The position numbers and the translations under genes are program-made. Source: GCA-001856825 sp038729485 (GTDB taxonomy: Archaea; Thermoplasmatota; Thermoplasmata; Thermoplasmatales; GCA-001856825). From it: a DNA stretch of 64,000 nt. The notes beneath the pieces are model-generated. The model saw only the letters and a program-made list of their open reading frames with translations, made no database searches and was not told where the DNA came from. This document shows, one piece after another, positions 9,021 to 17,024 of the stretch (within the stretch, counting starts at the first letter, position 1; each line of letters opens with the position of its first letter). Location of the stretch: positions 122,203 through 186,202 of the forward strand of contig JAVYRX010000003.1 of the NCBI GenBank assembly GCA_038729485.1, read 5' to 3'.

Positions 9021-9395
9021 GTGACAAGAAGAGCCAGCGATGAAGAGATTATCTTCAACGTCTTATCAATCCTTAGAGACAATGGCGAGGTGATAGGGGA
9101 AGTCAATTTCCTGGAAATGCTCAGAAGAAAGAATTCTAGTCTTTCTCCACGCAGGTTCAGGAGGCTCATTTTCAAGATACCTGAAATTTTAGTCACAATA
9201 AAATACACGAAAAATAAATACGGGAAGCTGGAAAGATGTCCGATCTGCGGCTCTAAGATGAAGGCAGTAAGGGTGATCAATCTTGAGGGAAAGAGGACCA
9301 CAGTCGGTTACAGGTGCCCCACGTGCCACTACAATTCTTTCAAAAATGGGAAACCATATATATATGCGTTTAGGTTAAAGAAACGTGATATCTGA
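9021..9395 (+). CDS. Conserved archaeal helical protein with C-terminal zinc ribbon
   Basis: A 124-residue basic protein. The first 70 residues look like a winged-helix-type region. The C-terminal half has two cysteine pairs (CPICG and CPTCH, about 30 residues apart) that can form one zinc ribbon. It is probably a DNA- or RNA-binding regulator, but I recognise no named family. The GTG start is supported by a GATTTATC box about 26 bases upstream, right after the valS stop. It overlaps the following PPC-domain gene by 11 bases, so the two are probably translated together. Confidence 0.7.
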   Translation: MTRRASDEEIIFNVLSILRDNGEVIGEVNFLEMLRRKNSSLSPRRFRRLIFKIPEILVTIKYTKNKYGKLERCPICGSKMKAVRVINLEGKRTTVGYRCPTCHYNSFKNGKPYIYAFRLKKRDI

Positions 9396-9801
9396 CATAG
9401 AGAAAAATTACATCGTAGCCAAGATTGAAAGCGGCGAAGACGTCCTGGAGACGATGCTCCAGATCATAGACGACTATGGAATATTTTCTGGACTGGTTGT
9501 GCTCGGAATCGGAATGATCAAGAAGCTGGAGGTGGGTTATTGGGACGGAAAGGAATATCAGAGGAAAGTTATGCCTGAAGCCGGGGAAGTGGTGTCGTTT
9601 CACGGTACTATAACATCAAATGAGCCCCGCCTTCACATTCATGTTTCTGTTGCTCGGCAGGATCACGGGGTAGTTGGGGGCCATTTCTTTTCTGGAATTG
9701 CGGATCCCCTTCTTGAAGTGCATGTTCTTCGGTTGGAGGAGATGGTTCTTAAAAGGGAACGTAATGCAAAATCCGGATTGAACGAGCTTGCGTTCGAATA
9801 A
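9385..9801 (+). CDS. PPC (DUF296) domain protein
   Basis: A 138-residue protein that is essentially one PPC domain (plant and prokaryote conserved, DUF296). Typical segments are VVLGIGMIKKLEVGY, VVSFHGTIT and LHIHVSVARQDHGVVGGH, with clustered histidines that bind metal in some structures. Plant members are fused to AT-hooks and bind DNA; archaeal stand-alone members form trimers of unproven function. The start is a GTG inside the end of the zinc-ribbon gene. This coupling to a putative nucleic-acid-binding protein mimics the plant fusion and suggests a shared regulatory role (inference). Confidence 0.8.
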   Translation: MISDIEKNYIVAKIESGEDVLETMLQIIDDYGIFSGLVVLGIGMIKKLEVGYWDGKEYQRKVMPEAGEVVSFHGTITSNEPRLHIHVSVARQDHGVVGGHFFSGIADPLLEVHVLRLEEMVLKRERNAKSGLNELAFE

Positions 9802-9840
9802 TCTGTCTTGTTAGGCTAATGCTGTCCCAGAATCGCTAAA

Positions 9841-10422
9841 TCAGTGACAGGGAGTAAGTCTCTTTTTGACGTTAGAAGTGAGAAGCAATGTTCCTATGGT
9901 GAGAACTTTCCCTTCAGCAATGTCTATGGCCGTCATCGAGGCAGGTTTTATGTCTATCCCGAAGCTTCCAGCTTCGTCGAGTCCAAGAAAGCTTGCGGTA
10001 AGCACTCTTATAGGCAGTGCATGAGAAACAATGATATAGCAGCCGTCATAGTCCTTTATAGTATCCTTCATCCTCTTCAGAATGGATTCCCAGGTTTCCA
10101 TCCCGAGATCTTCTCTGCTCATCTTTGGTACATCATCGACTTTGAATCCATTGTAGGGGCCAAGTCCAGCTTCCTTCACTCTCTTATCCTCCTTTGCGCT
10201 GAGGCCTGTTATTTCTGCGAGCGTCTTTGCAGTCTGTTTTGTCCTGAGAACAGGGCTGTACAATATTCCATTAAACTTTAGGTCTTTCAGCTGTTCCCCA
10301 GTGAATAGAATCTGCTCAACACCTCTCTGAGTTAGTGGATATTTGTCAAGTTCGTCCGAAATAATATTGTTCACGTTAGCAAAACTTTCACCATGCCTGA
10401 CAAGCATAACCTTCTTCATCAA
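9841..10422 (-). CDS. Histidine phosphatase superfamily protein (phosphoglycerate mutase-like)
   Basis: A 193-residue histidine phosphatase. LVRHGESFAN holds the phosphorylated His near the N-terminus, SPVLRTKQTA the second arginine, the acidic region is KEAGLGPYNG, and IIVSHALPIRVL carries the second catalytic histidine. It could be a cofactor-dependent phosphoglycerate mutase, a sugar phosphatase or a nucleotide phosphatase; the sequence does not decide. Two adjacent ATGs are possible starts. It lies downstream of thiL on the same strand with about 160 bases between, so it may have its own promoter. Confidence 0.85.
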   Translation of the reverse strand: MMKKVMLVRHGESFANVNNIISDELDKYPLTQRGVEQILFTGEQLKDLKFNGILYSPVLRTKQTAKTLAEITGLSAKEDKRVKEAGLGPYNGFKVDDVPKMSREDLGMETWESILKRMKDTIKDYDGCYIIVSHALPIRVLTASFLGLDEAGSFGIDIKPASMTAIDIAEGKVLTIGTLLLTSNVKKRLTPCH

Positions 10423-10585
10423 AATGATCTACCTTCCAGTCAATACTGTTGGGTACAAAATCTTTCCAGTGATGTTAAGTGAAAAATAAACCAAGGTATA
10501 TTTCCTAAAATCATGCCTCTGCAAATCTCCCCTTTTGAGTAGAAACCTTTATTCTTAATCCAGATGCTTTTGCGTTGAGCCACGG

Positions 10586-11479
10586 TCACTTCCTTTCTTG
10601 AAAGAACTGCGAAAAATGGTCGTATCCCTTTGAAGCAACCCTGTTACCTGAAATATCGAAAACGCCCTCTCCCTGCATCACTCTTCCTACCAGGGGGAAG
10701 GAGTCGATTTCGTCAGGGGAGGTGAATATCAGCTCATAATCTCCTCCAATCTCGTAGAAAAGTTCTTTCAAATCTTTGTCAAATACTCCTTCAGTGACGT
10801 CCTTTTCTATATCGATGCGAACTCTGCTTAACTTTGATATAAGTTCCAGTGACTTATATAGGCCATCAGAATTGTCAATACAGGATGTAATCCTATGCTT
10901 CCTCATGACGTTAAGAGCATCAAATCTTGGATCGAAGTCCATGATACCTCTGTAGCCGCCAGAATTGCTGTAGTAATCTAAAATTGCTTTCTCCACCCTT
11001 CCTATCTTCGACGATATGTATACGAAATCTCCAGGCCTTGCCCCCCTTCTTCTGTACTCTCTACCAATCTCAACCTCTCCGATGATGAGGCCTGTCAGGG
11101 ATATTGTTTCGCTCTCCTTGAGATCGCCCCCCTGGAACGAAACGTTGTACCTTATCACCTCCCGTTTTATTCCCTTTACCAGGGAAATAACCCAGCTCTC
11201 ATCAATCTCCCGGGGGAATGAGAAAGAGGCCATCATTTCCAGAGGTGACCCATTCTTTGCTGCGATATCGCTCAAGTTGATGTCAACAAGAAACTTCCCT
11301 ATAAGTTCAGGATCCCAGTCCCTTCGAAAATGGAATTTTTCGTTAATTGTATCCATGGCCATCAGAAGATATTTCCCGTTTACGGAAAAGAAATGAACGT
11401 CCTCGTCCTCGTTCTCCCTTCCCATCAAATCCCATATTTTTTCAATAAGGCCGCGTTCTCCTATGCCCTCAATTCTCAT
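10586..11479 (-). CDS. thiL: Thiamine-monophosphate kinase
   Basis: A 297-residue AIR-synthase-fold kinase that phosphorylates thiamine monophosphate to thiamine diphosphate. The start GIGERGLIEKI is characteristic of ThiL. MAMDTINEKFHF and INLSDIAAKNGSPL provide the metal- and nucleotide-binding aspartates, and CIDNSDGLYKSL and GGDYELIFTSP match the C-terminal half. The related SelD was considered, but the N-terminal Sec/Cys glycine-rich loop of that family is absent. It is divergent from the phosphoesterase gene, with an AT-rich 40-base promoter gap between them. Confidence 0.9.
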   Translation of the reverse strand: MRIEGIGERGLIEKIWDLMGRENEDEDVHFFSVNGKYLLMAMDTINEKFHFRRDWDPELIGKFLVDINLSDIAAKNGSPLEMMASFSFPREIDESWVISLVKGIKREVIRYNVSFQGGDLKESETISLTGLIIGEVEIGREYRRRGARPGDFVYISSKIGRVEKAILDYYSNSGGYRGIMDFDPRFDALNVMRKHRITSCIDNSDGLYKSLELISKLSRVRIDIEKDVTEGVFDKDLKELFYEIGGDYELIFTSPDEIDSFPLVGRVMQGEGVFDISGNRVASKGYDHFSQFFQERK

Positions 11480-11519
11480 CGCTAAGATAATTAGATGTAG
11501 TTAAATAAATTATCAATCA

Positions 11520-12230
11520 ATGGATGAAATAGAGGTTGAAAACAGCATATTCTTCACACGATACGGAGCCGCATTTCTTGAAGATATATCCGCCGTCGTG
11601 GTTTCTGATGTTCATCTTGGGTACGAAGACGTTCTTGCCATGAACGGCATATTTATTCCAAGAGTACAGAGCAAGCTTATATATGAAACAGTGGACCAGA
11701 TCATTGAAAAATATTCACCCAGCGAGTTCATTATAGATGGAGATCTAAAACATGAGTTTTCAAAGAACACCCCTCAAGAATGGAGAGACGTTTACGAGCT
11801 GTTGCAGAGAATTTCCAAAAAAAGCAAGCCTATCGTTGTTAAAGGCAATCACGATAATTATGTTGCGAACATCGCTTCAAAGCTCGAAATAAAGGTTTAC
11901 GACATCTATAGGGAGGGAAGGTATACGTTCCATCACGGCCATAAGGATTTCAACTGGGAAGGCATGGCAATTATAGGAAACGAACATCCTGCCGTAGGAC
12001 TAAGAGACGCAGTCGAATCAGTAATAAAACTACCATGCTTTTTGTATTTTAAGAAGGAAAACCTCATCGTTCTTCCGGCGCTGTCCATATACGCTGGAGG
12101 TTCGGACATACTTAAGAATGAGATATCTTCGCCGGTGCTTAAAAAAGTAGATTTAAACGACGGAAGAGTCTTCGGTTTATGGGACGCCTACGGGACAATA
12201 GACCTTGGAAAGGTAGGGGACCTACTGTGA
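11520..12230 (+). CDS. Archaeal metallophosphoesterase (COG1407-like)
   Basis: A 236-residue calcineurin-like phosphoesterase. Metal-binding motifs appear in order: SDVHLGYE (about residue 30), DGDLKHEF, KGNHDNY, and FHHGHKDF. The DVHLGYE form is typical of the archaeal/bacterial COG1407 group, whose substrate is unknown and which is often found beside DNA-repair helicases; no helicase is adjacent here. The stop codon overlaps the GTG start of dphB (GTGA), indicating translational coupling. The ATG lies directly after an AT-rich promoter shared with thiL. Confidence 0.82.
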   Translation: MDEIEVENSIFFTRYGAAFLEDISAVVVSDVHLGYEDVLAMNGIFIPRVQSKLIYETVDQIIEKYSPSEFIIDGDLKHEFSKNTPQEWRDVYELLQRISKKSKPIVVKGNHDNYVANIASKLEIKVYDIYREGRYTFHHGHKDFNWEGMAIIGNEHPAVGLRDAVESVIKLPCFLYFKKENLIVLPALSIYAGGSDILKNEISSPVLKKVDLNDGRVFGLWDAYGTIDLGKVGDLL

Positions 12231-12949
12231 TAGGTTTCATATCATCGGGTTTCAATCCCCCATCTTCCCTGACTCTGGAAGAGATATCCTTCATGGAGAG
12301 ATCGTCAAAAATAATCGTGGACTCTTATACCTCGCCCAATTATCTCAAGGAATTCGAGGGAAGGAATCTCTTCTTTGCCGGGAGAAATGATTTGGAGGAC
12401 TTCCTCTGGATATTCAAGGAGGAAGGAGATGTTTCAATAGTCATTCCCGGTGACTCATTTTCTGCTACTACACATTTCACCATATATAAGGAGGCCAGGA
12501 AGAGGGGAATCCGTGTTAACGTCTATCACAATTCTTCCATCTTCCCAGCAGCTGCAACGGTCCTTGGATTGCAGTTGTACAAGATTGGCCCCCCCGTATC
12601 GCTTCCAAGATTTACTGAGCGTTTCAGACCGACATCCCCCTACGAAAAGATAAGGGACAACATTGCAAGAGGCCTTCACACTATCGTTCTTCTGGATACC
12701 GATCCGCCCATGTCGCTCCAAGAAGCTCTGGAAGAACTAGAATGGATGGAAGATGTAAAATCAGGAAATGTTTTCACCAAGGAGACTAGAATGGGTGTAG
12801 TGATGGCCCTCGGCACTGAAAGGGAAAGAATCTCTTATGGGAAAATTGCGGACCTGAAGAGGATGAAATCAGAGAAGCCGTTGACGATCGTTATACCTGG
12901 AAACCTTCACTTCGAAGAGGCAGAGGCGCTTGAGCTCTTTCTCATTTAA
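12227..12949 (+). CDS. dphB: Diphthine synthase
   Basis: A 240-residue tetrapyrrole-methylase-fold enzyme that methylates the modified histidine of elongation factor aEF2 on the way to diphthamide. The SAM-binding motif VSIVIPGDSFSATTH is clear, and YHNSSIFPAAATVLGLQLYK is diagnostic of Dph5/DphB. The start is taken as the GTG overlapping the upstream stop (V-I-G-F-I), because earlier in-frame codons lie inside the phosphoesterase gene and are unrelated. The N-terminus (GFISSGFNPPSSLT) is divergent from the usual GLGLYDERDIT form. Confidence 0.88.
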   Translation: MIGFISSGFNPPSSLTLEEISFMERSSKIIVDSYTSPNYLKEFEGRNLFFAGRNDLEDFLWIFKEEGDVSIVIPGDSFSATTHFTIYKEARKRGIRVNVYHNSSIFPAAATVLGLQLYKIGPPVSLPRFTERFRPTSPYEKIRDNIARGLHTIVLLDTDPPMSLQEALEELEWMEDVKSGNVFTKETRMGVVMALGTERERISYGKIADLKRMKSEKPLTIVIPGNLHFEEAEALELFLI

Positions 12950-12986
12950 CTTTTTCTAACAATAAAACGCTCATAAAGATTTATTA

Positions 12987-13006
12987 CTCCGTTAACATAT
13001 ACGGAG
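12987..13006. promoter_or_regulatory. Inverted repeat in the promoter region of the proteasome/exosome operon
   Basis: CTCCGT (12987-12992) and ACGGAG (13001-13006) form perfect 6-base arms around an 8-base AT spacer, 16 bases before psmA. Just upstream are two TATA-like boxes (AACAATAAAAC and AGATTTATTA). Depending on which is used, the repeat sits either between TATA and the transcription start (operator position) or in a short leader (stem-loop next to the AGGTGG ribosome-binding site). Confidence 0.4.
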
Positions 13007-13021
13007 AAAGTAGGTGGAATG

Positions 13022-13732
13022 ATGCAATCAGCGCAAATGGCTTATGATAGGGCTATCACAGTGTTTTCTCCGGACGGAAGGCTCTTCCAGGTAGAGTATG
13101 CCAGAGAGGCTGTGAAGAGAGGCACAACCGCAATAGGTATCACGTTCCAAGACGGGGCGATCCTAATGGCTGACAAAAGGATCAAAAGCGGACTTATAGA
13201 TGAAAGGAGTATCGAGAAGATTTTCGCTATAGACGGACATATTGGAGCGGCCACGTCGGGTCTGATCGGGGACGCTAGGATACTCATAGATCATGCCCGG
13301 ATCCAGGCGCAGTCTGAAAAAGTTACTTACGGCCAAGAAATAATAGTAGAATCCTTAGTCAAGAAAGTGTGCGATCTCCTTCAGCAATACACCCAATATG
13401 GGGGCGTAAGGCCGTTCGGAGCTTCCCTTCTCATAACTGGAATAGATGAAACTGGAATAAGTCTTTACGAGACGGACCCTTCCGGGCTCTCAACGGGATA
13501 CAGGGCTGATGCTATAGGATATGGTAGGGATGCGGCCATGGAAGTTCTGGAAAAAGAATATAAAGGCAATATGAGCCTCAAGGAAGCTGCTGATCTCGGT
13601 GTAAAGGCACTGAAGGCGGGATTGGAGCAGGGGCAAACACTAGGTACTGTAAGCGTTGGCCTTATAACCAGGGGGGAGAAATTTAAAATACTCTCCACGG
13701 AAGAGGCTAGCAAGCTTACGGGCTTGAAGTGA
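13022..13732 (+). CDS. psmA: Proteasome subunit alpha
   Basis: A 236-residue alpha subunit of the archaeal 20S proteasome. The N-terminal gate and signature MAYDRAITVFSPDGRLFQVEYAREA matches Thermoplasma alpha (quoted in two parts: MAYDRAITVFSPDG and RLFQVEYAREA). GGVRPFGASLLITGID is the other conserved block. The catalytic Thr is absent, as expected for alpha. A second ATG immediately upstream (13019) is possible; AGGTGG precedes both. It heads the long operon of ribosome-biogenesis, exosome and transcription genes seen in most archaea. No psmB is in the window. Confidence 0.96.
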   Translation: MQSAQMAYDRAITVFSPDGRLFQVEYAREAVKRGTTAIGITFQDGAILMADKRIKSGLIDERSIEKIFAIDGHIGAATSGLIGDARILIDHARIQAQSEKVTYGQEIIVESLVKKVCDLLQQYTQYGGVRPFGASLLITGIDETGISLYETDPSGLSTGYRADAIGYGRDAAMEVLEKEYKGNMSLKEAADLGVKALKAGLEQGQTLGTVSVGLITRGEKFKILSTEEASKLTGLK

Positions 13733-13740
13733 GAAGGCAG

Positions 13741-14436
13741 ATGGTAAAAGTAGAAGATGCACTGGTGGCTAGGTATGAATCAAAGGGACACCGTTTCGAG
13801 GTCCTAATAGATGAAAAGCTTGTCGATCTCGTTAAATCTGGAAAGAGTGTGAATGTAACAGATTATCTTGCTGCCGACGTCATATTTAAGGACAGCAGCA
13901 AGGGGGATAGGGCCTCGGAAGAAGCTATAAAGGAAGTGTTCGGCACCCAGGATTTCTCGACTGTTGTTTCTGAGATCATAAAGAAGGGGCAGGTTCAGCT
14001 TACCACAGAGCAGAGAAGAAAAATTCTAGAGGAGAAGAAAAGACAAATAGTCGAGATCATCTCCCGGGAATCTCTTAATCCGCAGACTGGGGCTCCGCAC
14101 CCTCCACAGAGAATTGAGAAAGCCATGGAAGAGGCGAAGGTAAGGGTTGACCCGTTTAAGAGCGCGGAGGAGCAGGTGAACGATGTTCTGAAGGCCATAA
14201 GGGTGTTGCTGCCTATTAAGTTCGAGCACGTGAAGATGGAAATAGAGGTTCCTGGGAATGAATACGGAAAGATATATTCCGAACTTACCAGAATGGGTCA
14301 AATATTGAAAGAGGAATGGAAGAATAATGGAAGTTATAACGCTGTGATTGAGATACCTGCGGGTATACAGGACCAGCTTTATGATTTCCTCAATAAAAGG
14401 ACAAAAGGGAATGTAAATATTAGGTTGGTTAAGTAG
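13741..14436 (+). CDS. sdo1: SBDS/Sdo1 ribosome maturation protein
   Basis: A 231-residue archaeal SBDS orthologue with the three usual domains. The N-terminal FYSH domain is ARYESKGHRFEVLIDEKLV, the middle helical domain includes QVQLTTEQRRKILEEKKR and the block ending TGAPHPPQRIEKAMEEA, and the C-terminal RNA-binding fold includes LLPIKFEHVKMEIEVPG. It helps release the anti-association factor aIF6 from the large subunit. The ATG was chosen over a GTG four codons upstream that overlaps the psmA stop. It lies in the conserved position between proteasome alpha and exosome genes. Confidence 0.95.
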   Translation: MVKVEDALVARYESKGHRFEVLIDEKLVDLVKSGKSVNVTDYLAADVIFKDSSKGDRASEEAIKEVFGTQDFSTVVSEIIKKGQVQLTTEQRRKILEEKKRQIVEIISRESLNPQTGAPHPPQRIEKAMEEAKVRVDPFKSAEEQVNDVLKAIRVLLPIKFEHVKMEIEVPGNEYGKIYSELTRMGQILKEEWKNNGSYNAVIEIPAGIQDQLYDFLNKRTKGNVNIRLVK

Positions 14437-14445
14437 AGGTGAATA

Positions 14446-15111
14446 TTGTTGGATACGCAAAGAAAGATTGTTTTGCCAGGAGAAGAGATAGATTTAGGCG
14501 GAATGAAACAGGGCAACGGCATATACCATGAAAATGGGAAGTATTACGCTTATCAAATGGGAGTTCTTCAAACATACAATAATTACGCGAACGTAATACC
14601 ACTTTCAGGCAAGTATTATCCCGTGAGGAACGACAGAGTAATTGCAAAAGTCATTGACATAGCGCCATCGTTCTGGATTATGGATATCAGGGGTCCCTAC
14701 CCAGGATTCCTTCACATAAATGATACTCCTTGGAAAAATGTTGATCAGGATCTCAGCAAGATTTTAAGCACTGGAGATACTGTATTTGCGAAGGTTAACG
14801 AGATTACGGAATCAAGGCAGATATGGCTTTCAATGAAGGATGCCGGATTGAGGAAGCTTGAAGGTGGCCACATAATAATGGTACAGCCGACAAAGGTTTC
14901 AAGGATAATCGGCAAGGGAGGTTCCATGGTCAACACTATAAAGGAGCTAACAGGTGTAAAAATACAGCTAGGTCAGAACGGCGTTGTGTGGTTGGATGGG
15001 CAAGAAGACAAACTTCTCATAGTCAGGAAAATCCTTCGTTACATTGAAAAGGAGGCGCATACATCGGGGCTCACTGATCGTGTGAAGAAGATATTGGAGG
15101 AAAGTAGGTGA
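14446..15111 (+). CDS. rrp4: Exosome RNA-binding subunit Rrp4
   Basis: The cap subunit of the archaeal exosome, 221 residues, with an N-terminal domain (IVLPGEEIDLGG), an S1 domain (about 65-140, ending in QIWLSMKD) and a KH domain containing IIGKGGSMVNTIKELTG. It guides RNA into the Rrp41/42 ring. It starts with TTG: two consecutive TTG codons (14446 and 14449) follow AGAGGTGA, and the second has the better spacing. No ATG is available near the start. The stop overlaps the GTG start of rrp41. Confidence 0.95.
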   Translation: MLDTQRKIVLPGEEIDLGGMKQGNGIYHENGKYYAYQMGVLQTYNNYANVIPLSGKYYPVRNDRVIAKVIDIAPSFWIMDIRGPYPGFLHINDTPWKNVDQDLSKILSTGDTVFAKVNEITESRQIWLSMKDAGLRKLEGGHIIMVQPTKVSRIIGKGGSMVNTIKELTGVKIQLGQNGVVWLDGQEDKLLIVRKILRYIEKEAHTSGLTDRVKKILEESR

Positions 15112-15860
15112 TAGAATTGGGTATGGAAGGTAGTATGAAACTGATAAACGAAGAGGGGTTAAGAATAGACGGAAGGAAGTTCAATGAGCTTCGTCCAATA
15201 AGGATTGAAGCTGGAATATTGAACAGGGCTGACGGCTCAGCATACATTGAGTGGGGCGGAAACAAAGTTCTCGTGGCGGTATACGGTCCGAGAGAGGCTT
15301 TTCCAAAGCACACACAAAACCCATCCAAAGCCGTGATAAACGCCAGGTATAATATGGCTGCATTTTCTGTGGACGAAAGAAAGAGGCCTGGACCTGACAG
15401 AAGAGCTGTGGAGATAAGCAAAGTAATAGGAGAAGCCCTTGAAAACGCTATATTTACCGAACAGTTCCCAAGGACAAGCATAGATGTTTACATAGAGGTG
15501 CTTCAGGCGGATGCCGGCACAAGGATAGCGGGTCTCACTGCCGCTTCAGTAGCGCTCGTGGATGCCGGGATACCGATGAAGGATATGGTTGTTGGATGTG
15601 CTGCAGGGAAGATAGAAGGTCATGTAGTTCTCGATTTGAATAAGGAGGAGGATAATTATGGGGAAGCAGATCTTCCTGTTGCAATAATACCAAGGACGGG
15701 TGAGATCGTTCTACTTCAAATGGACGGTCATATGACGAAGGAGGAGCTGAAAGAAGCTCTTGATATGTCAAAGAAAGCTGCGCTATACATCTCAAATCTC
15801 CAAAGAGAGGCCCTTCTTGCAAAATATAAAGAAGAGAAGGAGGTGGAAAGAAATGAGTAA
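15108..15860 (+). CDS. rrp41: Exosome catalytic subunit Rrp41
   Basis: The phosphorolytic RNase PH subunit that degrades and tails RNA in the archaeal exosome. RIDGRKFNELRPI starts the fold; GNKVLVAVYGPREAFPKH and RPGPDRRAVEISKVI carry phosphate- and RNA-contacting arginines; DVYIEVLQADAGTRIAGLTA and EDNYGEADLPVAII are the C-terminal active-site blocks, including the metal-binding aspartate. The GTG at 15108 overlaps the rrp4 stop and follows GGAGG. ATGs at 15123 and 15135 are alternatives that better match homologue length. Confidence 0.95.
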   Translation: MIELGMEGSMKLINEEGLRIDGRKFNELRPIRIEAGILNRADGSAYIEWGGNKVLVAVYGPREAFPKHTQNPSKAVINARYNMAAFSVDERKRPGPDRRAVEISKVIGEALENAIFTEQFPRTSIDVYIEVLQADAGTRIAGLTAASVALVDAGIPMKDMVVGCAAGKIEGHVVLDLNKEEDNYGEADLPVAIIPRTGEIVLLQMDGHMTKEELKEALDMSKKAALYISNLQREALLAKYKEEKEVERNE

Positions 15861-16638
15861 GAGTTCAGACGAGATAGTTTATGGTTTAAAGAGAGAATAT
15901 CTTGAAAAGATATCTCAACAAGGAAACAGGATAGATGGAAGAAGATTCGAAGAGATTAGGAAATTCACGATAACTACGAATTTTGTTCCAAGGGCAGAGG
16001 GCTCTGCCGAAGTGAGGCTAGGAAATACGAGAGTGCTTGTAGGAGTGAAGATTGAGCAGGGTGAACCTTTTCCAGACACTCCAAACTCCGGCATACTCAC
16101 CACGAACGCGGAGCTCCTTCCAATGGCATCTCCAACATTTGAGTCAGGGCCTCCGAATGAGGATTCCATAGAACTTGCCAGGGTAGTGGATCGTGGTGTA
16201 AGAGAATCAAAGATGATTGATCTGGATAAACTTGTGATAGAAGAGGGGAAGAAGGTATGGGTAGTTTTCGTAGATATTCACGTGCTCGATTACGACGGAA
16301 ACCTAATAGATGCAAGTGCTCTAGGAGCTGTCGCAGCCCTACTCACTTCCAAAGTTCCTGCGTCAAAGATCGGCTTAGCTGATTACCCGCTGCCGATTAG
16401 TCACATACCAGTTATGATAACGTTCGCAAAGATAGGATCGTCGCTAGTGGTTGATCCTTGCCTGGAGGAAGAAGAGGTGGCCACAGCTAGGTTATCGGTA
16501 GCTACGGATGAAAACGAGAACGTGGTGGCAATGCAGAAGGGCCTTGGAGGGAGCATTACCCAGGACGAGCTTTTCTCTGCCGTCGAAACTTCCATGGCGT
16601 TGGGAAAGGATATAAGGGAGAGATTGATGCGGAAGTGA
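15853..16638 (+). CDS. rrp42: Exosome non-catalytic subunit Rrp42
   Basis: A 261-residue RNase PH paralogue that pairs with Rrp41 in the hexameric ring but lacks the phosphate-binding active site. The fold begins RIDGRRFEEIRKFTI; EVRLGNTRVLVGVKIE and VWVVFVDIHVLDYDGNLIDA are conserved. The catalytic Asp/Arg pair of Rrp41 is not conserved at the equivalent sites. The ATG at 15853 follows GGTGG and overlaps rrp41 by 8 bases; 31 further upstream codons in frame lie inside rrp41. Confidence 0.94.
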   Translation: MSKSSDEIVYGLKREYLEKISQQGNRIDGRRFEEIRKFTITTNFVPRAEGSAEVRLGNTRVLVGVKIEQGEPFPDTPNSGILTTNAELLPMASPTFESGPPNEDSIELARVVDRGVRESKMIDLDKLVIEEGKKVWVVFVDIHVLDYDGNLIDASALGAVAALLTSKVPASKIGLADYPLPISHIPVMITFAKIGSSLVVDPCLEEEEVATARLSVATDENENVVAMQKGLGGSITQDELFSAVETSMALGKDIRERLMRK

Positions 16639-16642
16639 CCTT

Positions 16643-16900
16643 ATGTCAAGAAAGACTAAAAAAGTTGGAAGTGCAGGCCGGTTTGGCTCACGCTACGGAT
16701 CAACAGTAAGAAAGAGATGGCTAGAGATGGAGAATCTCAGAAAGGCGTCTTATGTATGTCCAAGGTGTCATCATGTTTCGGTCAAGAGAATGCACCCAGG
16801 AATATGGGAATGCAGGAAGTGCGGATTTCAGTTTGTGGGGGATTCATACACCCCTGAGATTAGCACGGAATTCAAGAAGGTGAATCTCGATAATGTTTAA
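16643..16900 (+). CDS. rpl37ae: 50S ribosomal protein L37Ae
   Basis: An 85-residue zinc-ribbon ribosomal protein (eL43). RKTKKVGSAGRFGSRYG is the basic rRNA-binding N-terminus. The zinc site is CPRCHH followed by CRKCGF about 15 residues later. It is part of the archaeal large-subunit core. Its last 8 bases overlap the ATG region of rpoP, and it starts 4 bases after rrp42. Confidence 0.95.
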   Translation: MSRKTKKVGSAGRFGSRYGSTVRKRWLEMENLRKASYVCPRCHHVSVKRMHPGIWECRKCGFQFVGDSYTPEISTEFKKVNLDNV

Positions 16901-17024
16901 ATGTGTGAGGTGCGGAAGGGAACTTAAGGATGAAAACGATACTGCCCAGTTTGAGTGCGAGTGCGGCTCAAAGGTCTTTGTAAGAGTTCCAGGAAACGTC
17001 GTGAAGACGGTCGAAGTAAAATAG
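16893..17024 (+). CDS. rpoP: DNA-directed RNA polymerase subunit P (Rpb12-like)
   Basis: A 43-codon gene. The product starts MFKCVRCGRELK and contains CECGSKVFVRV, giving the CxxC...CxC zinc site of archaeal RpoP / eukaryotic Rpb12, a small clamp-side subunit of the RNA polymerase assembly platform. The ATG overlaps the L37Ae stop, and the TAG stop is followed immediately by the pus10 ATG, so it is fully embedded in the operon. The location between L37Ae and downstream RNA-modification genes matches other archaea. Confidence 0.9.
   Translation: MFKCVRCGRELKDENDTAQFECECGSKVFVRVPGNVVKTVEVK

Noticed and set aside
10586..11479. Selenophosphate synthetase instead of ThiL
   Set aside because: The N-terminal Sec/Cys glycine-rich loop is missing, while the ThiL start GIGERGLI is present.
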